Below are positions 28,503 through 36,761 of a DNA stretch of 64,000 bases, piece by piece. The position numbers were made by a program, and so were the translations under genes. A model generated the notes under the pieces. That model saw only the letters and a program-made list of their open reading frames with translations, had not been told where the DNA came from and did not search any database. How positions within the stretch are numbered: position 1 is the first letter of the stretch; every line of letters starts with the position of its first letter. The stretch is from JACMRI01 sp043778625 (GTDB lineage Bacteria; Bacteroidota; Bacteroidia; UBA4408), in assembly GCA_043778625.1 (NCBI GenBank), contig JAYWFU010000089.1:1-64000 (forward strand), written 5' to 3'.

Positions 28503-28568
28503 GTTAAAACATAACAAACTACCTGAACAAACTCTACAGTAAAACAATAAGAGATGCGAGGTATAAGC
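28503..28568 (+). repeat. diverged third copy of the repeat end
   Basis: Directly after the toxin frame, GTTAAAACATAACAAAC and ACAGTAAAACAATAAGAG line up with the end of repeat copy 1 (TTTAAAACATAATAAAC and ACAGTAAAATAATAAAG), with the middle changed. The same sequence type therefore follows three successive genes in this stretch. Confidence 0.4.
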
Positions 28569-28702
28569 CACAAGTGTTCGAAACATGCAATTTTTCATTT
28601 TTAAAGCAAATTACACTTATTCAAACTATCCGATTTTACTGAATTTTTCATCTCTTTTGGTATGACAAAAAAATAATAGTTCAAGGTTTCGAACACGTGT
28701 GG
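28568..28702. repeat. 17-bp inverted repeat flanking 101 bases
   Basis: CCACAAGTGTTCGAAAC (28568-28584) and GTTTCGAACACGTGTGG (28686-28702) are reverse complements with one mismatch. The 101 bases between them hold no gene. Sequence beyond the right arm contains the palindrome CTAGCGCTAG, which resembles GCTAGTGCTAGC near 27180. It may be a small non-autonomous mobile element, a long hairpin or paired protein sites. Confidence 0.5.
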
Positions 28703-28786
28703 GTATAAGCTAGCGCTAGAAGGGAAACGATTCCGAAGTGAAAAATAAATTTCACATCTTAATCTAACAGAAGAATTATATAAATC

Positions 28787-29209
28787 ATGAAGGTACTATT
28801 GAAAATTATATTGACTAATTGGATTAATTCTCTAGTTATTTTCATTGCTTTATTTTTAGCCAGTTTTTTTAGTGCTTTATTAATTGATAATTTTTCAATT
28901 ATTGACGCTTTTATTGAAACAGGTTATTCTTTACTCGTTTATGGCATGGTATGCTGGATGTTTTTTTTTATATCTGTTGGAATACTTGATGTTATTCTTT
29001 TTTCATTAAAAAAACAATTTCAATTTATAACTTATAAGTTGGCCATTGAATGGTTACTTATAAGTTCTCCCTTTATTTTTTGGCTTATTAAATATAATCA
29101 ATGGGTATTTTTTATTGCTGTTCTTGCATTTCTAATAGGTCAATATTTAAGAAAAAATTACATTACTAAAATATTAACCGCCGCAAATTCCAAAAATCGT
29201 TATAAATAA
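28787..29209 (+). CDS. polytopic membrane protein, unknown
   Basis: This 140-residue protein has four predicted membrane helices (about 10-32, 45-70, 85-103 and 105-122) and a basic tail ending AANSKNRYK. The start is ATG 28787. It is AT-rich and Phe/Ile-rich like the other small membrane genes of this stretch, and it follows the inverted repeat. I recognise no family. The 219 bases up to dnaB contain no gene; a -7 promoter match for dnaB lies at their end. Confidence 0.5.
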   Translation: MKVLLKIILTNWINSLVIFIALFLASFFSALLIDNFSIIDAFIETGYSLLVYGMVCWMFFFISVGILDVILFSLKKQFQFITYKLAIEWLLISSPFIFWLIKYNQWVFFIAVLAFLIGQYLRKNYITKILTAANSKNRYK

Positions 29210-29391
29210 ATTTGCGTTAAAAAACTAAAAGTACCCCCTAAAAACTAAAATAAAATAGTGTGTGTAATTTTTCACAAGAAAATCGTGCAAATACAAACTC
29301 GTGAGCGTAACAACTAACAAGTTTTACAGCTAATACTATCTTAATTAACACAAAGCAATTATTGGAGTACACATAAAACAACGATTAAGTG

Positions 29392-29399
29392 TATATTTG
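29392..29399 (+). promoter_or_regulatory. -7 promoter element of dnaB
   Basis: TATATTTG is an exact match to the Bacteroidota -7 consensus TAnnTTTG and lies 29 bases upstream of the dnaB ATG. A TTGG at 29362-29365 is somewhat too far for a standard -33 box. The identical octamer occurs upstream of xerC and of the aminotransferase gene. Confidence 0.5.
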
Positions 29400-29428
29400 T
29401 AGCAACCCGTTAATTACACTACACCGCT

Positions 29429-31018
29429 ATGGAAGTTTTAAATACTACTACCACCAACAAACGAAAAATAAAACCTCAGGACTCCCCTACCCTAGCGGCT
29501 GCCTATGCTCGTAACAAAGTGCACCCACAGGCTACTGACTTAGAGGAGGCGGTGCTAGGCGCAGTATTGCTCGAAAAAGACGCATTGCTAACTATTATTG
29601 ATGTGTTGCGCCCTGAAAGTTTTTACCAAGAAAAACACCAAAATATATTTAAAGCCTGCTTAGCTCTTAACAACCGTAACGAACCTGTAGATTTACTTAC
29701 TGTAACGGAGGAATTACGCCGTAAAAACATACTCGAGGAATCAGGCGGAGCGGTATATATTGCTAGGCTTACAGGGCGTATATCGTCAAGTGCGCATATT
29801 GAATACCACTCGCGTATTATTGCCGAAAAATATATACAGCGTGAGTTAATAAAAATATCGAGCTACATACAAGACGAGGCTTTTGAAACAGGCACAGATG
29901 CCTTTGATTTGCTAGATAAATCGCAGGATTCGCTATTTAAATTATCGGAAGGTAATATGAATAAGCAGTTTGAAACTATTAAGGAATTAGTAGATAAAGC
30001 GGTATTAGAAATTAAAGAAAATGCCAACAAGAAAGATGGTTTAACAGGTGTTCCGTCGAGTTTTACTGAGTTGGATAGTATAACAGGTGGCTGGCAAAAA
30101 GCTACACTTAACATTATTGCGGCTAGGCCAGGGCATGGTAAAACTGCGTTTGCCCTAGCATTGGCACGTAATGCAGCGGTAGATTGGAATATACCCACCG
30201 TGTTTTTTTCGTTGGAAATGGACGCCGTACAATTAGTAATGCGTTTGGTAAGTATGGAAACCGAGTTAGAAAGCCAAAGCCTCAAAAAAGGAAATTTGCA
30301 ACTACACGAATGGACACAACTCAACAAAAAAGTAAATAGTTTGTACGAGTCGCCGTTGTATATTGATGACACGGCAGGCCTATCAATATCGCAGTTTAGA
30401 GCTAAAGCACGTAGGCTAAAACACGAAAAAAACATACAGCTAATAATTATAGATTATTTGCAGTTAATGACCGTAGCCGAGGAGGGTAAGATGGTGCGTG
30501 AGCAAGTAATTAGTACCATTTCACGCACATTAAAATTAGTATCCAAAGAGCTACAAGTGCCTATTATAGCCTTAGCGCAGGTAAGTCGCGACATGGAAAA
30601 ACGTGGCGGCACAAGTGCCCATAAACCTATGTTGAGCGATTTGCGCGAGTCTGGGGCTATTGAGCAAGATGCCGATATGGTAATGTTTGTATTTAGAAAA
30701 GAAATGTTTGGAATGGAGTTTGAAGAAGATGGGACTCCCACCAAAGGCACTGCCGACATAGTAATAGCCAAGCACCGTAATGGCCCCACGGGCGATGTAC
30801 GTTTAAAATACATTAACCACCTTACCAAGTTTGTATCTATGGATGGGCAATACCCGCAAGTGCCTAATAACCAAGGGTACGAGCCTACTAACAGTATTAA
30901 ACCCAATTATAACTTTGACCAAAACAATGGGCAAACTACCAAAACGTTTGGCTCAAAATTAAATAACAACGACGATGATTTTACGGCAGGCCCTAGTATT
31001 GAAGAGGCTCCGTTTTAA
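29429..31018 (+). CDS. dnaB: replicative DNA helicase DnaB
   Basis: This 529-residue hexameric helicase unwinds DNA at the replication fork and recruits primase. The N-terminal domain starts near 25 (HPQATDLEEAVLGAVLLEKDAL). The RecA-like C-terminal domain begins near 190: GVPSSFTELDSITGGWQ, the Walker A loop ARPGHGKTAF near 233, the Walker B segment LIIIDYLQLM near 345, and DLRESGAIEQDADMV near 405. The last 60 residues are polar and Asn-rich, as in other Bacteroidota DnaB. It is the first gene of a plus-strand run; the YbbR-like gene follows 13 bases later. Confidence 0.97.
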   Translation: MEVLNTTTTNKRKIKPQDSPTLAAAYARNKVHPQATDLEEAVLGAVLLEKDALLTIIDVLRPESFYQEKHQNIFKACLALNNRNEPVDLLTVTEELRRKNILEESGGAVYIARLTGRISSSAHIEYHSRIIAEKYIQRELIKISSYIQDEAFETGTDAFDLLDKSQDSLFKLSEGNMNKQFETIKELVDKAVLEIKENANKKDGLTGVPSSFTELDSITGGWQKATLNIIAARPGHGKTAFALALARNAAVDWNIPTVFFSLEMDAVQLVMRLVSMETELESQSLKKGNLQLHEWTQLNKKVNSLYESPLYIDDTAGLSISQFRAKARRLKHEKNIQLIIIDYLQLMTVAEEGKMVREQVISTISRTLKLVSKELQVPIIALAQVSRDMEKRGGTSAHKPMLSDLRESGAIEQDADMVMFVFRKEMFGMEFEEDGTPTKGTADIVIAKHRNGPTGDVRLKYINHLTKFVSMDGQYPQVPNNQGYEPTNSIKPNYNFDQNNGQTTKTFGSKLNNNDDDFTAGPSIEEAPF

Positions 31019-31031
31019 TTACTAATAGCAA

Positions 31032-32024
31032 ATGGCCAATAAATTTTTATTTGTGTTTAAAAATCGTCAGCGTTTTGGCGTGTTAATGATATGCGTAATA
31101 CTAGCTACATTAGCATGGTTGCTTGTGGTGTTAGGCAAGCAATACAACACACAATTACGGTTTGCATTGAGCTATACTAACGCTCAGCACAATTATATAT
31201 TGCATGCTAATGGTGCTGACACCCTAACGGTAGAGGTTAGTGGGTCAGGCTTTAATTTGTTGCGCACCAATTTTATAAATACTAAAAAGCCATTACTTAT
31301 TAATTTACAAAACTTACAAACAACAACTAGTAATACCACTAATTTGAATTTGAATGACCCGCGTTATTACTCCACCATCAAACAACAAATACCCTACGGA
31401 TTACGTATAATACGCATTCAGCCTGATGTGATAAATTTTACGATGAGTAAAAAGTACAAAAAACGTGTACCCATTAGCTTTAGTGCTTTGCTAAGTTATG
31501 CGCCCAAGTTTTTTATTACGGAGGCCGTAACGCTTAAACCCACAAGCGTAGTATTATTTGGCGATAGTGCCGAACTAAGTACAATACATGAAATTAAAAC
31601 CGAAAACTTTACTACCCAAAACCTGCAAGCTACAATAAACAAGATGCTCCACTTGCAGTTACCTGCTGAATACCCAAATATAACCGCCGATATTGAAAAC
31701 GTAAACGTAACTATTCAGGTAGAGGAATTTACCGAAGCTAAATTTACTGTGCCTGTAAAAGTGGTAAATGTGTTAGACAAAAAAACAATAAAAACGTTCC
31801 CCGACCGTGTAGAAGTTAAGTGCCTATTGCCCTTGAGTAAATATAAAAATGTAGTGGCTGATAATTTTGAAGTAGAAGTAAACTATGCTCAGCAACAAAC
31901 GGGTATTACTAATAGTTATAACAACAAACTTAAACTAACGTTGAGCAAACTACCCCAAGGCGCACGAAATGCTAAGTTAAACGTAGACAAGGTAGAATTT
32001 ATTTATAAAAATAACATACGTTAA
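31032..32024 (+). CDS. YbbR/CdaR-like membrane protein
   Basis: This 330-residue protein has a short cytoplasmic N-terminus, one membrane helix (about 17-38, FGVLMICVILATLAWLLVVLG) and a long extracytoplasmic region built from YbbR-like beta repeats, for example NFTMSKKYKKRVPISFSAL near 136 and AKFTVPVKVVNVLDKKTIKTFPDRVEVKC near 237. In Firmicutes YbbR (CdaR) regulates the cyclic-di-AMP synthase CdaA; in Bacteroidota the gene is often found without it, and none is seen here. It lies 2 bases before the COG0523 GTPase and 13 after dnaB, so the three look like one operon. Confidence 0.7.
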   Translation: MANKFLFVFKNRQRFGVLMICVILATLAWLLVVLGKQYNTQLRFALSYTNAQHNYILHANGADTLTVEVSGSGFNLLRTNFINTKKPLLINLQNLQTTTSNTTNLNLNDPRYYSTIKQQIPYGLRIIRIQPDVINFTMSKKYKKRVPISFSALLSYAPKFFITEAVTLKPTSVVLFGDSAELSTIHEIKTENFTTQNLQATINKMLHLQLPAEYPNITADIENVNVTIQVEEFTEAKFTVPVKVVNVLDKKTIKTFPDRVEVKCLLPLSKYKNVVADNFEVEVNYAQQQTGITNSYNNKLKLTLSKLPQGARNAKLNVDKVEFIYKNNIR

Positions 32025-32026
32025 TT

Positions 32027-33067
32027 ATGCTTAAAAACAGAATACCTATTACTATACTTACTGGTTTTTTGGGGGCAGGCAAAACAACAGTCCTCAACAA
32101 AATACTAGCCACACAGGCCTCTGCCGATGTATTTGTAATTGAAAATGAATATGCCGAAACATCAATAGACGGGCAATTACTTAACACCACCAATACCATT
32201 GAACTGAATAATGGTTGCGTGTGTTGCTCGTTAAATAACGATTTTCAAGACGCATTATTTACCGTATTTAATAAAGGACCAGAAAATGTACCTAAGCACA
32301 TTATTGTGGAAACTACTGGTGTAGCCCAACCTGGGCAAATACTTAATAACTTGTTAGAGAACACTAACGTACAATTAAGTTTTAAAATTAACGCTGTAGT
32401 TACCGTAGTTGATGCCGTGCACCATGCGCAACATTTACAACAGGTAGAACTATATGCCCAACAAATAGGCTATGCAAACGTAGTGTTAGTGAGTAAAACT
32501 GAGGGCTTAACCACTACACAAATTGAAACGATACTACAAAGTATAGCCACCATTAATGCCGATTGTGTGCTGCATGTAATTACACAATTTAATAACTGGG
32601 AAAGTTTACTTGCACAAAATGCGTTTACCATTAGTGCCATTGAAAAACTAACAACGAGCAAAATAAATTTTAGCACACTAAAGCCTTCGTTTACTGCTAT
32701 TGATACTCCACTAATTATTAGCGCAGGTACTAAGAGTAGTAGTAGTAACAGTATTTCGAGCAAGAGCATAGCCTTAGATATACCACATATAAACCCTGTG
32801 CTGTTAGACCGTTGGCTATTTAGTTTTTTAACCAATAATGGTCCTGAAATATTTAGAGCCAAAGGAATATTTAGTGTGGTCAACGAGCCTAAGAAGCTAG
32901 TCTTCCAAGCTATACACGATAACTATATGTTAGACTTTGGCCCTGTGTGGAAAGACGATGAAATACGCAAAAACGTTATTATATTTATAGGTGAAAATTT
33001 GGAAACTCTTAATTTAGAAGACGAATTATTAACCATAGTTGAAACCATTACCCAACACCATGATTAA
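32027..33067 (+). CDS. CobW/COG0523-family GTPase, putative metallochaperone
   Basis: This 346-residue G3E-family GTPase has the Walker A loop GFLGAGKTT at 13-21, the metal-binding CVCC at 64-67, a Walker-B-like VVTVVDAVHH near 125 and a guanine-specificity-like VLVSKTEG near 155. A short Ser-rich linker (about 237-247) leads to the CobW C-terminal domain. COG0523 proteins deliver metals, often zinc, to client enzymes. Here its last codons overlap the start of dihydroorotase, a zinc enzyme, by 8 bases. That coupling suggests dihydroorotase as client, which is inference. The histidine-rich loop seen in some relatives is absent. Confidence 0.82.
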   Translation: MLKNRIPITILTGFLGAGKTTVLNKILATQASADVFVIENEYAETSIDGQLLNTTNTIELNNGCVCCSLNNDFQDALFTVFNKGPENVPKHIIVETTGVAQPGQILNNLLENTNVQLSFKINAVVTVVDAVHHAQHLQQVELYAQQIGYANVVLVSKTEGLTTTQIETILQSIATINADCVLHVITQFNNWESLLAQNAFTISAIEKLTTSKINFSTLKPSFTAIDTPLIISAGTKSSSSNSISSKSIALDIPHINPVLLDRWLFSFLTNNGPEIFRAKGIFSVVNEPKKLVFQAIHDNYMLDFGPVWKDDEIRKNVIIFIGENLETLNLEDELLTIVETITQHHD

Positions 33068-34397
33068 AGCAATAATTAACGGAACATTAGTAAACGAGGG
33101 TATAGTAGCACCACGTACTATTGTAATAAGCAACGGAATTATTACAGATGTACTGCCACCTGACGCTGTAATTACAGATGCTAACGTGGAGATAATTGAT
33201 GCCACAGGCTTACATATATTCCCTGGCATAATTGACGACCAAGTACATTTTAGAGAGCCTGGCTTAACCCACAAAGGCGAAATATATACCGAAGCTAAAG
33301 CCGCCGTAGCAGGCGGTATTACTAGCTTTATGGAAATGCCCAATACCAACCCTGCTACACTTACACAGGAATTATTACAGCAAAAATTTGAACGAGCGGC
33401 AGAAGTGTCATTAGCTAATTACTCGTTTTTTATGGGAGCTAGCAACGATAATTTAGCGCAAGTATTAGCTACTGACTCTAAGCATGTATGTGGTGTAAAA
33501 ATATTTATGGGCAGTAGCACGGGTAATATGTTGGTGGATAATGAAGAGGTACTGTCGCAAATTTTTAAACAAGCAAAAACTATAATAGCCACCCATTGCG
33601 AGGACGAAGCCACCATTAAACACAACTTGGCACAAGCCCACAACACTTATGGCGATGGGATACCTGTAACACAGCATCACATTATTAGGTCGGCCGAGGC
33701 CTGTATTAAATCATCGCGCAAGGCCATTGCCTTAGCACAACAGTTTGATACTAAGTTGCATATATTGCATATTTCAACAGCGGAAGAAGTGGGGCAGTTT
33801 AGTAATGCACCATTGGCACAAAAACGCATTACAGCCGAAGCCTGCATACATCACCTATGGTTTACCAACGAAGACTATGCAACCAAAGGCAACCTTATAA
33901 AATGGAATCCTGCCGTTAAAACCGCTACTGATAAACATGCAATTTGGCAAGGAGTACTCAACGGCAACATTGACGTAATAGCTACCGACCATGCACCACA
34001 TACTCTTTCCGAAAAACAACAACCTTATGCACAAGCCCCTAGTGGTGGCCCGTTGGTGCAACACGGCCTACAAGCTATGTTAGACAAATACCACGAGGGA
34101 GTAATTACATTAGAAATGATAGCCCAAAAAATGTGTCATAACATGGCGGAATTGTTCCAAATACAGCAACGTGGCTATGTGCGCCAAGGCTATTATGCCG
34201 ACTTAGCTTTGGTAAACCTGAATCAGCCGCACACCGTTACAGAGCACAATATACTAAGTAAATGTGGTTGGAGCCCGTTTAACAACCATACGTTTAAATC
34301 ATCAATTGTACATACTTTTGTTAATGGTACCCACGTGTATAACAACGGCACAATTAACAAAACCACCAAAGGAAGCGCCCTAGTATTTAACCGATAA
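33060..34397 (+). CDS. pyrC: dihydroorotase
   Basis: This 445-residue amidohydrolase closes carbamoyl-aspartate to dihydroorotate in pyrimidine synthesis. The metal-site motif reads PGIIDDQVHFREPGLTHKG near 60, with Gln at the first position of the usual HVH; I recall the same wording in other Bacteroidota. Further motifs are SFMEMPNTNP near 95, LHILHISTAEE near 235 and IDVIATDHAPHT near 305. I start at ATG 33060, which overlaps the GTPase stop; an in-frame ATG at 33039 would need a much longer overlap. Allantoinase is the main alternative, but a pyrimidine role fits the family better. Confidence 0.88.
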   Translation: MIKAIINGTLVNEGIVAPRTIVISNGIITDVLPPDAVITDANVEIIDATGLHIFPGIIDDQVHFREPGLTHKGEIYTEAKAAVAGGITSFMEMPNTNPATLTQELLQQKFERAAEVSLANYSFFMGASNDNLAQVLATDSKHVCGVKIFMGSSTGNMLVDNEEVLSQIFKQAKTIIATHCEDEATIKHNLAQAHNTYGDGIPVTQHHIIRSAEACIKSSRKAIALAQQFDTKLHILHISTAEEVGQFSNAPLAQKRITAEACIHHLWFTNEDYATKGNLIKWNPAVKTATDKHAIWQGVLNGNIDVIATDHAPHTLSEKQQPYAQAPSGGPLVQHGLQAMLDKYHEGVITLEMIAQKMCHNMAELFQIQQRGYVRQGYYADLALVNLNQPHTVTEHNILSKCGWSPFNNHTFKSSIVHTFVNGTHVYNNGTINKTTKGSALVFNR

Positions 34398-34422
34398 TAA
34401 GTTGTAAATAAACATTTAAGCA

Positions 34423-34539
34423 ATGCAAATACTTACCTACATAGTCACAATTTTATTATTAGCAACTATTACGCTAACTAGTTGCAAAACCAAGCGAATT
34501 AATAAGTGTAACGATTGCCCTAATTTTCAAAAACATTAA
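34423..34539 (+). CDS. 38-residue lipoprotein with paired cysteines
   Basis: The ATG at 34423 opens 38 codons ending in TAA at 34537-34539. The peptide has a hydrophobic signal (TYIVTILLLATITL), a lipobox LTSC with the lipidated Cys at 21, then KTKRINKCNDCPNFQKH with a CxxC. Tiny lipoproteins of this design, a short tail with C-x-CP, are common in Bacteroidota and are often missed in annotation. It sits 25 bases after pyrC and 7 before the phosphatase gene, so it fits into the operon. Function is unknown. Confidence 0.6.
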   Translation: MQILTYIVTILLLATITLTSCKTKRINKCNDCPNFQKH

Positions 34540-34546
34540 TTATACG

Positions 34547-35032
34547 ATGCCACAACAACCAATTAAAGTACTAATGGTGTGCTTAGGTAATATTTGCCGT
34601 AGCCCAATAGCCGAGGGCTTGTTACGCCACAAGGCACGTATTAAAAATTTGACTATTACCACCGATTCAGCAGGTACTAATGGGTTTCACGATGGAGAGG
34701 CACCTGATAGACGCACCCAAAAAAATGCACTTAGCCACCAAGTAGATATTAGCGATTTGCGCTCACGGAAATTTACCACCAACGACCTAACCAACTTTGA
34801 CATCATTTACACTATGGACGCCAACAACTACCGTACAGTGCTAGCCATGTGTAGCACTGACGAAGAGCGCAACAAAGTAAAAATGATATTAAACGAACTA
34901 TACCCTAATAGTAACTCCGCAGTACCCGACCCCTACTACTTAGGCGAAGATGGCTTTGAAAACGTGTATAAATTATTAGATGAAGCCACTGATGTTATTG
35001 TGGAGAAGTTTAAGGAGGGGAGATTGGTGTAA
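34547..35032 (+). CDS. low-molecular-weight protein-tyrosine phosphatase
   Basis: This 161-residue cytoplasmic enzyme removes phosphate from tyrosine. The P-loop CLGNICRS spans residues 12-19 (C12 nucleophile, R18), and the general acid lies in VPDPYYLGEDGF near 127. Length and order match the family. In bacteria these enzymes often act on tyrosine kinases of exopolysaccharide export, but no such kinase lies nearby, so the substrate is open. It is not an arsenate reductase, because the extra cysteines of that branch are absent. It follows the tiny lipoprotein gene and precedes an orphan membrane gene by 17 bases. Confidence 0.9.
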   Translation: MPQQPIKVLMVCLGNICRSPIAEGLLRHKARIKNLTITTDSAGTNGFHDGEAPDRRTQKNALSHQVDISDLRSRKFTTNDLTNFDIIYTMDANNYRTVLAMCSTDEERNKVKMILNELYPNSNSAVPDPYYLGEDGFENVYKLLDEATDVIVEKFKEGRLV

Positions 35033-35049
35033 GTAGTGTAAATTGAGCG

Positions 35050-35676
35050 ATGATGAAAATTAAATATAGACCAACTCCGTTAAATATTATTTCCGGACTT
35101 GCCTCTGTATTTGTAATTTACTTAGCTATGAATTCAGGACCTATGGGATTTGGGATTTTGGGGCTAATTTATTTCACACCTATAATTATCATAGGAATAT
35201 TAATTGATTTCATTTTACAAAAATATTTTTCCAAATATCTCATAACTTTTTGCATTGAAATATTTATTTTGAGTATAATATACTTTGCTTATTGTTGGTC
35301 TCAACGGTCTAAAACTCTTATAATTCCTGATAAACTTCAAAACCAATACATTGTAACAATTTATGGAGTAGAAAAAGCAGATAAACTTCCAAGCGGTTGG
35401 AATTATGAAATTAAAATCCCCACAAATGGCGTTTTTATGACTTCATCTTCGTTTGAGGATGACTTAAAAGAAACTAAAATTAAAACTTATTCGGGGATTA
35501 ATATTAACACAGACGAAACTGAATTAGGATGGGTGGACATAATGAGTGATGAGTTTTACTGTAACGGAAAAATTTATCAATATCAGTTTTGGATGGTTGA
35601 CACTTCTTGTTGTATCTACTCTAGCACAGAAATTGATAATTTTAAAATAGCACTACAAAAACAATTTTGCAAATGA
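35050..35676 (+). CDS. membrane protein of unknown function
   Basis: This 208-residue protein has three predicted membrane helices in its first half (about 13-33, 36-58, 66-88) and a soluble C-terminal half of about 110 residues (FEDDLKETKIKTYSG, FWMVDTSCCIYSS). The frame begins with two ATG codons. It is more AT-rich than its neighbours and resembles no family I know. Its stop overlaps the ATG of a degenerate following frame (ATGA at 35673-35676), the junction of a formerly coupled pair. It may be a recent insertion between the phosphatase gene and xerD. Confidence 0.5.
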   Translation: MMKIKYRPTPLNIISGLASVFVIYLAMNSGPMGFGILGLIYFTPIIIIGILIDFILQKYFSKYLITFCIEIFILSIIYFAYCWSQRSKTLIIPDKLQNQYIVTIYGVEKADKLPSGWNYEIKIPTNGVFMTSSSFEDDLKETKIKTYSGININTDETELGWVDIMSDEFYCNGKIYQYQFWMVDTSCCIYSSTEIDNFKIALQKQFCK

Positions 35677-35785
35677 AAAATATACAAATTAACTGTTTAC
35701 TTATTTTGCTATTATAGCTCGTTTTCTAACGAATCAAATTTTCAATGTAGATACAAATAATGACTTAGAAAATTATTTTAGATGA
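35673..35785 (+). pseudogene. degenerate small secreted-protein gene
   Basis: The ATG overlaps the previous stop in an ATGA junction and begins MKNIQINCLLILLL, a signal-peptide-like start, then meets TAG after 14 codons. Another frame continues ARFLTNQIFNVDTNNDLENYFR and stops at 35783-35785, so one lost base would explain the break. The evidence is thin; nothing else is seen before xerD. Confidence 0.3.
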
Positions 35786-35826
35786 TAAAACATACAGGCA
35801 TCAAATATTAACTCATAAAGCTCCCC

Positions 35827-36759
35827 ATGTGGCAAACCACCATCAACGATTTTAAATATTACATGCAGTTTGAGCTATCAATGGCTAAACACACCATTGA
35901 AAGTTATGAACGCGATTTGCATAAATTTACTTTGTTTTGCCACCAAAATGGATACAATGACTTAACTCCTAACCAGGTTAAGCTAAAACATTTAACCCAG
36001 TTTTTAAAATGGTTAAATGAATTGCAATTATGCGAAACCTCGCAGGCACGCATTATATCAGGTATTCGTAAGTTTTATAAATATTTATTAATTGAAAACG
36101 TAATTGATTTTGACCCCACACAATTACTAGAGACCCCTCGTTTAAAACGAGCATTACCTACCACGCTCGAAATACACGAAATTGATACAATGCTTGCCAC
36201 CGTTGATTTAAGTACTCCCGAAGGCCACCGTAACAAAGCCATAATAGCTACGCTTTACAGCTGCGGCTTGCGCGTAACCGAACTGTGCAATTTACAACTT
36301 ACCGACCTGTTTTTTACCGATGGTTTTATACGTGTAATAGGCAAAGGCAATAAGCAAAGGCTTATACCCATTGGTAACGAAGCTATAACGCTTATTACTA
36401 TTTATATTAACGAACAACGCATATTCTTAAAAAAAATAAACAAGGCACATCAAAATAGTTTGTTCCTCAACAGGCTAGGTAGCAAACTATCGCGCGTAAT
36501 GATATTTTACATTATTAAAGATAGTGCCTTGAGCGTAGGCATTACTAAAACAATAAGCCCCCACACCTTACGCCATTCGTTTGCTACACACCTTATTGAT
36601 GGAGGTGCTGATATTAGGGCGGTACAAGAAATGCTAGGACATGCTAGTATTATAACTACCGAAATTTATACCCATTTGGATAATGATTTCCTACGGAGTA
36701 ATCTACTGCAATTTCATCCATTAAGCATTAACCGTGAGCGACTACACACCAAAGGGTAG
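35827..36759 (+). CDS. xerD: tyrosine recombinase XerD
   Basis: This 310-residue recombinase resolves chromosome dimers at dif together with XerC. The SAM-like N-terminal domain (1-95) begins with FKYYMQFELSMAKHTIESYERDL. The catalytic domain shows Arg in LYSCGLRVTEL near 150, Lys in IRVIGKGNKQR near 175, HTLRHSFATHLIDGGADIRAVQEMLGHASI near 250-280 and the nucleophile in TTEIYTH near 288. The wording is that of Bacteroidota XerD rather than a phage integrase. Its stop is 2 bases from the stop of the convergent cupin gene. Confidence 0.9.
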   Translation: MWQTTINDFKYYMQFELSMAKHTIESYERDLHKFTLFCHQNGYNDLTPNQVKLKHLTQFLKWLNELQLCETSQARIISGIRKFYKYLLIENVIDFDPTQLLETPRLKRALPTTLEIHEIDTMLATVDLSTPEGHRNKAIIATLYSCGLRVTELCNLQLTDLFFTDGFIRVIGKGNKQRLIPIGNEAITLITIYINEQRIFLKKINKAHQNSLFLNRLGSKLSRVMIFYIIKDSALSVGITKTISPHTLRHSFATHLIDGGADIRAVQEMLGHASIITTEIYTHLDNDFLRSNLLQFHPLSINRERLHTKG

Positions 36760-36761
36760 CG

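Noticed and set aside
26640..28790. Integron attC array
   Set aside because: The repeats lack a clear GTTRRRY / RYYYAAC core pair and no integron-type integrase lies nearby; the two Xer proteins in the window have housekeeping features. I kept only the neutral term cassette-like.
29863..30435. Minus-strand open frame of 190 codons inside dnaB
   Set aside because: It lies antisense to the DnaB RecA-like domain and has no family resemblance. Long antisense frames are frequent in this codon usage.
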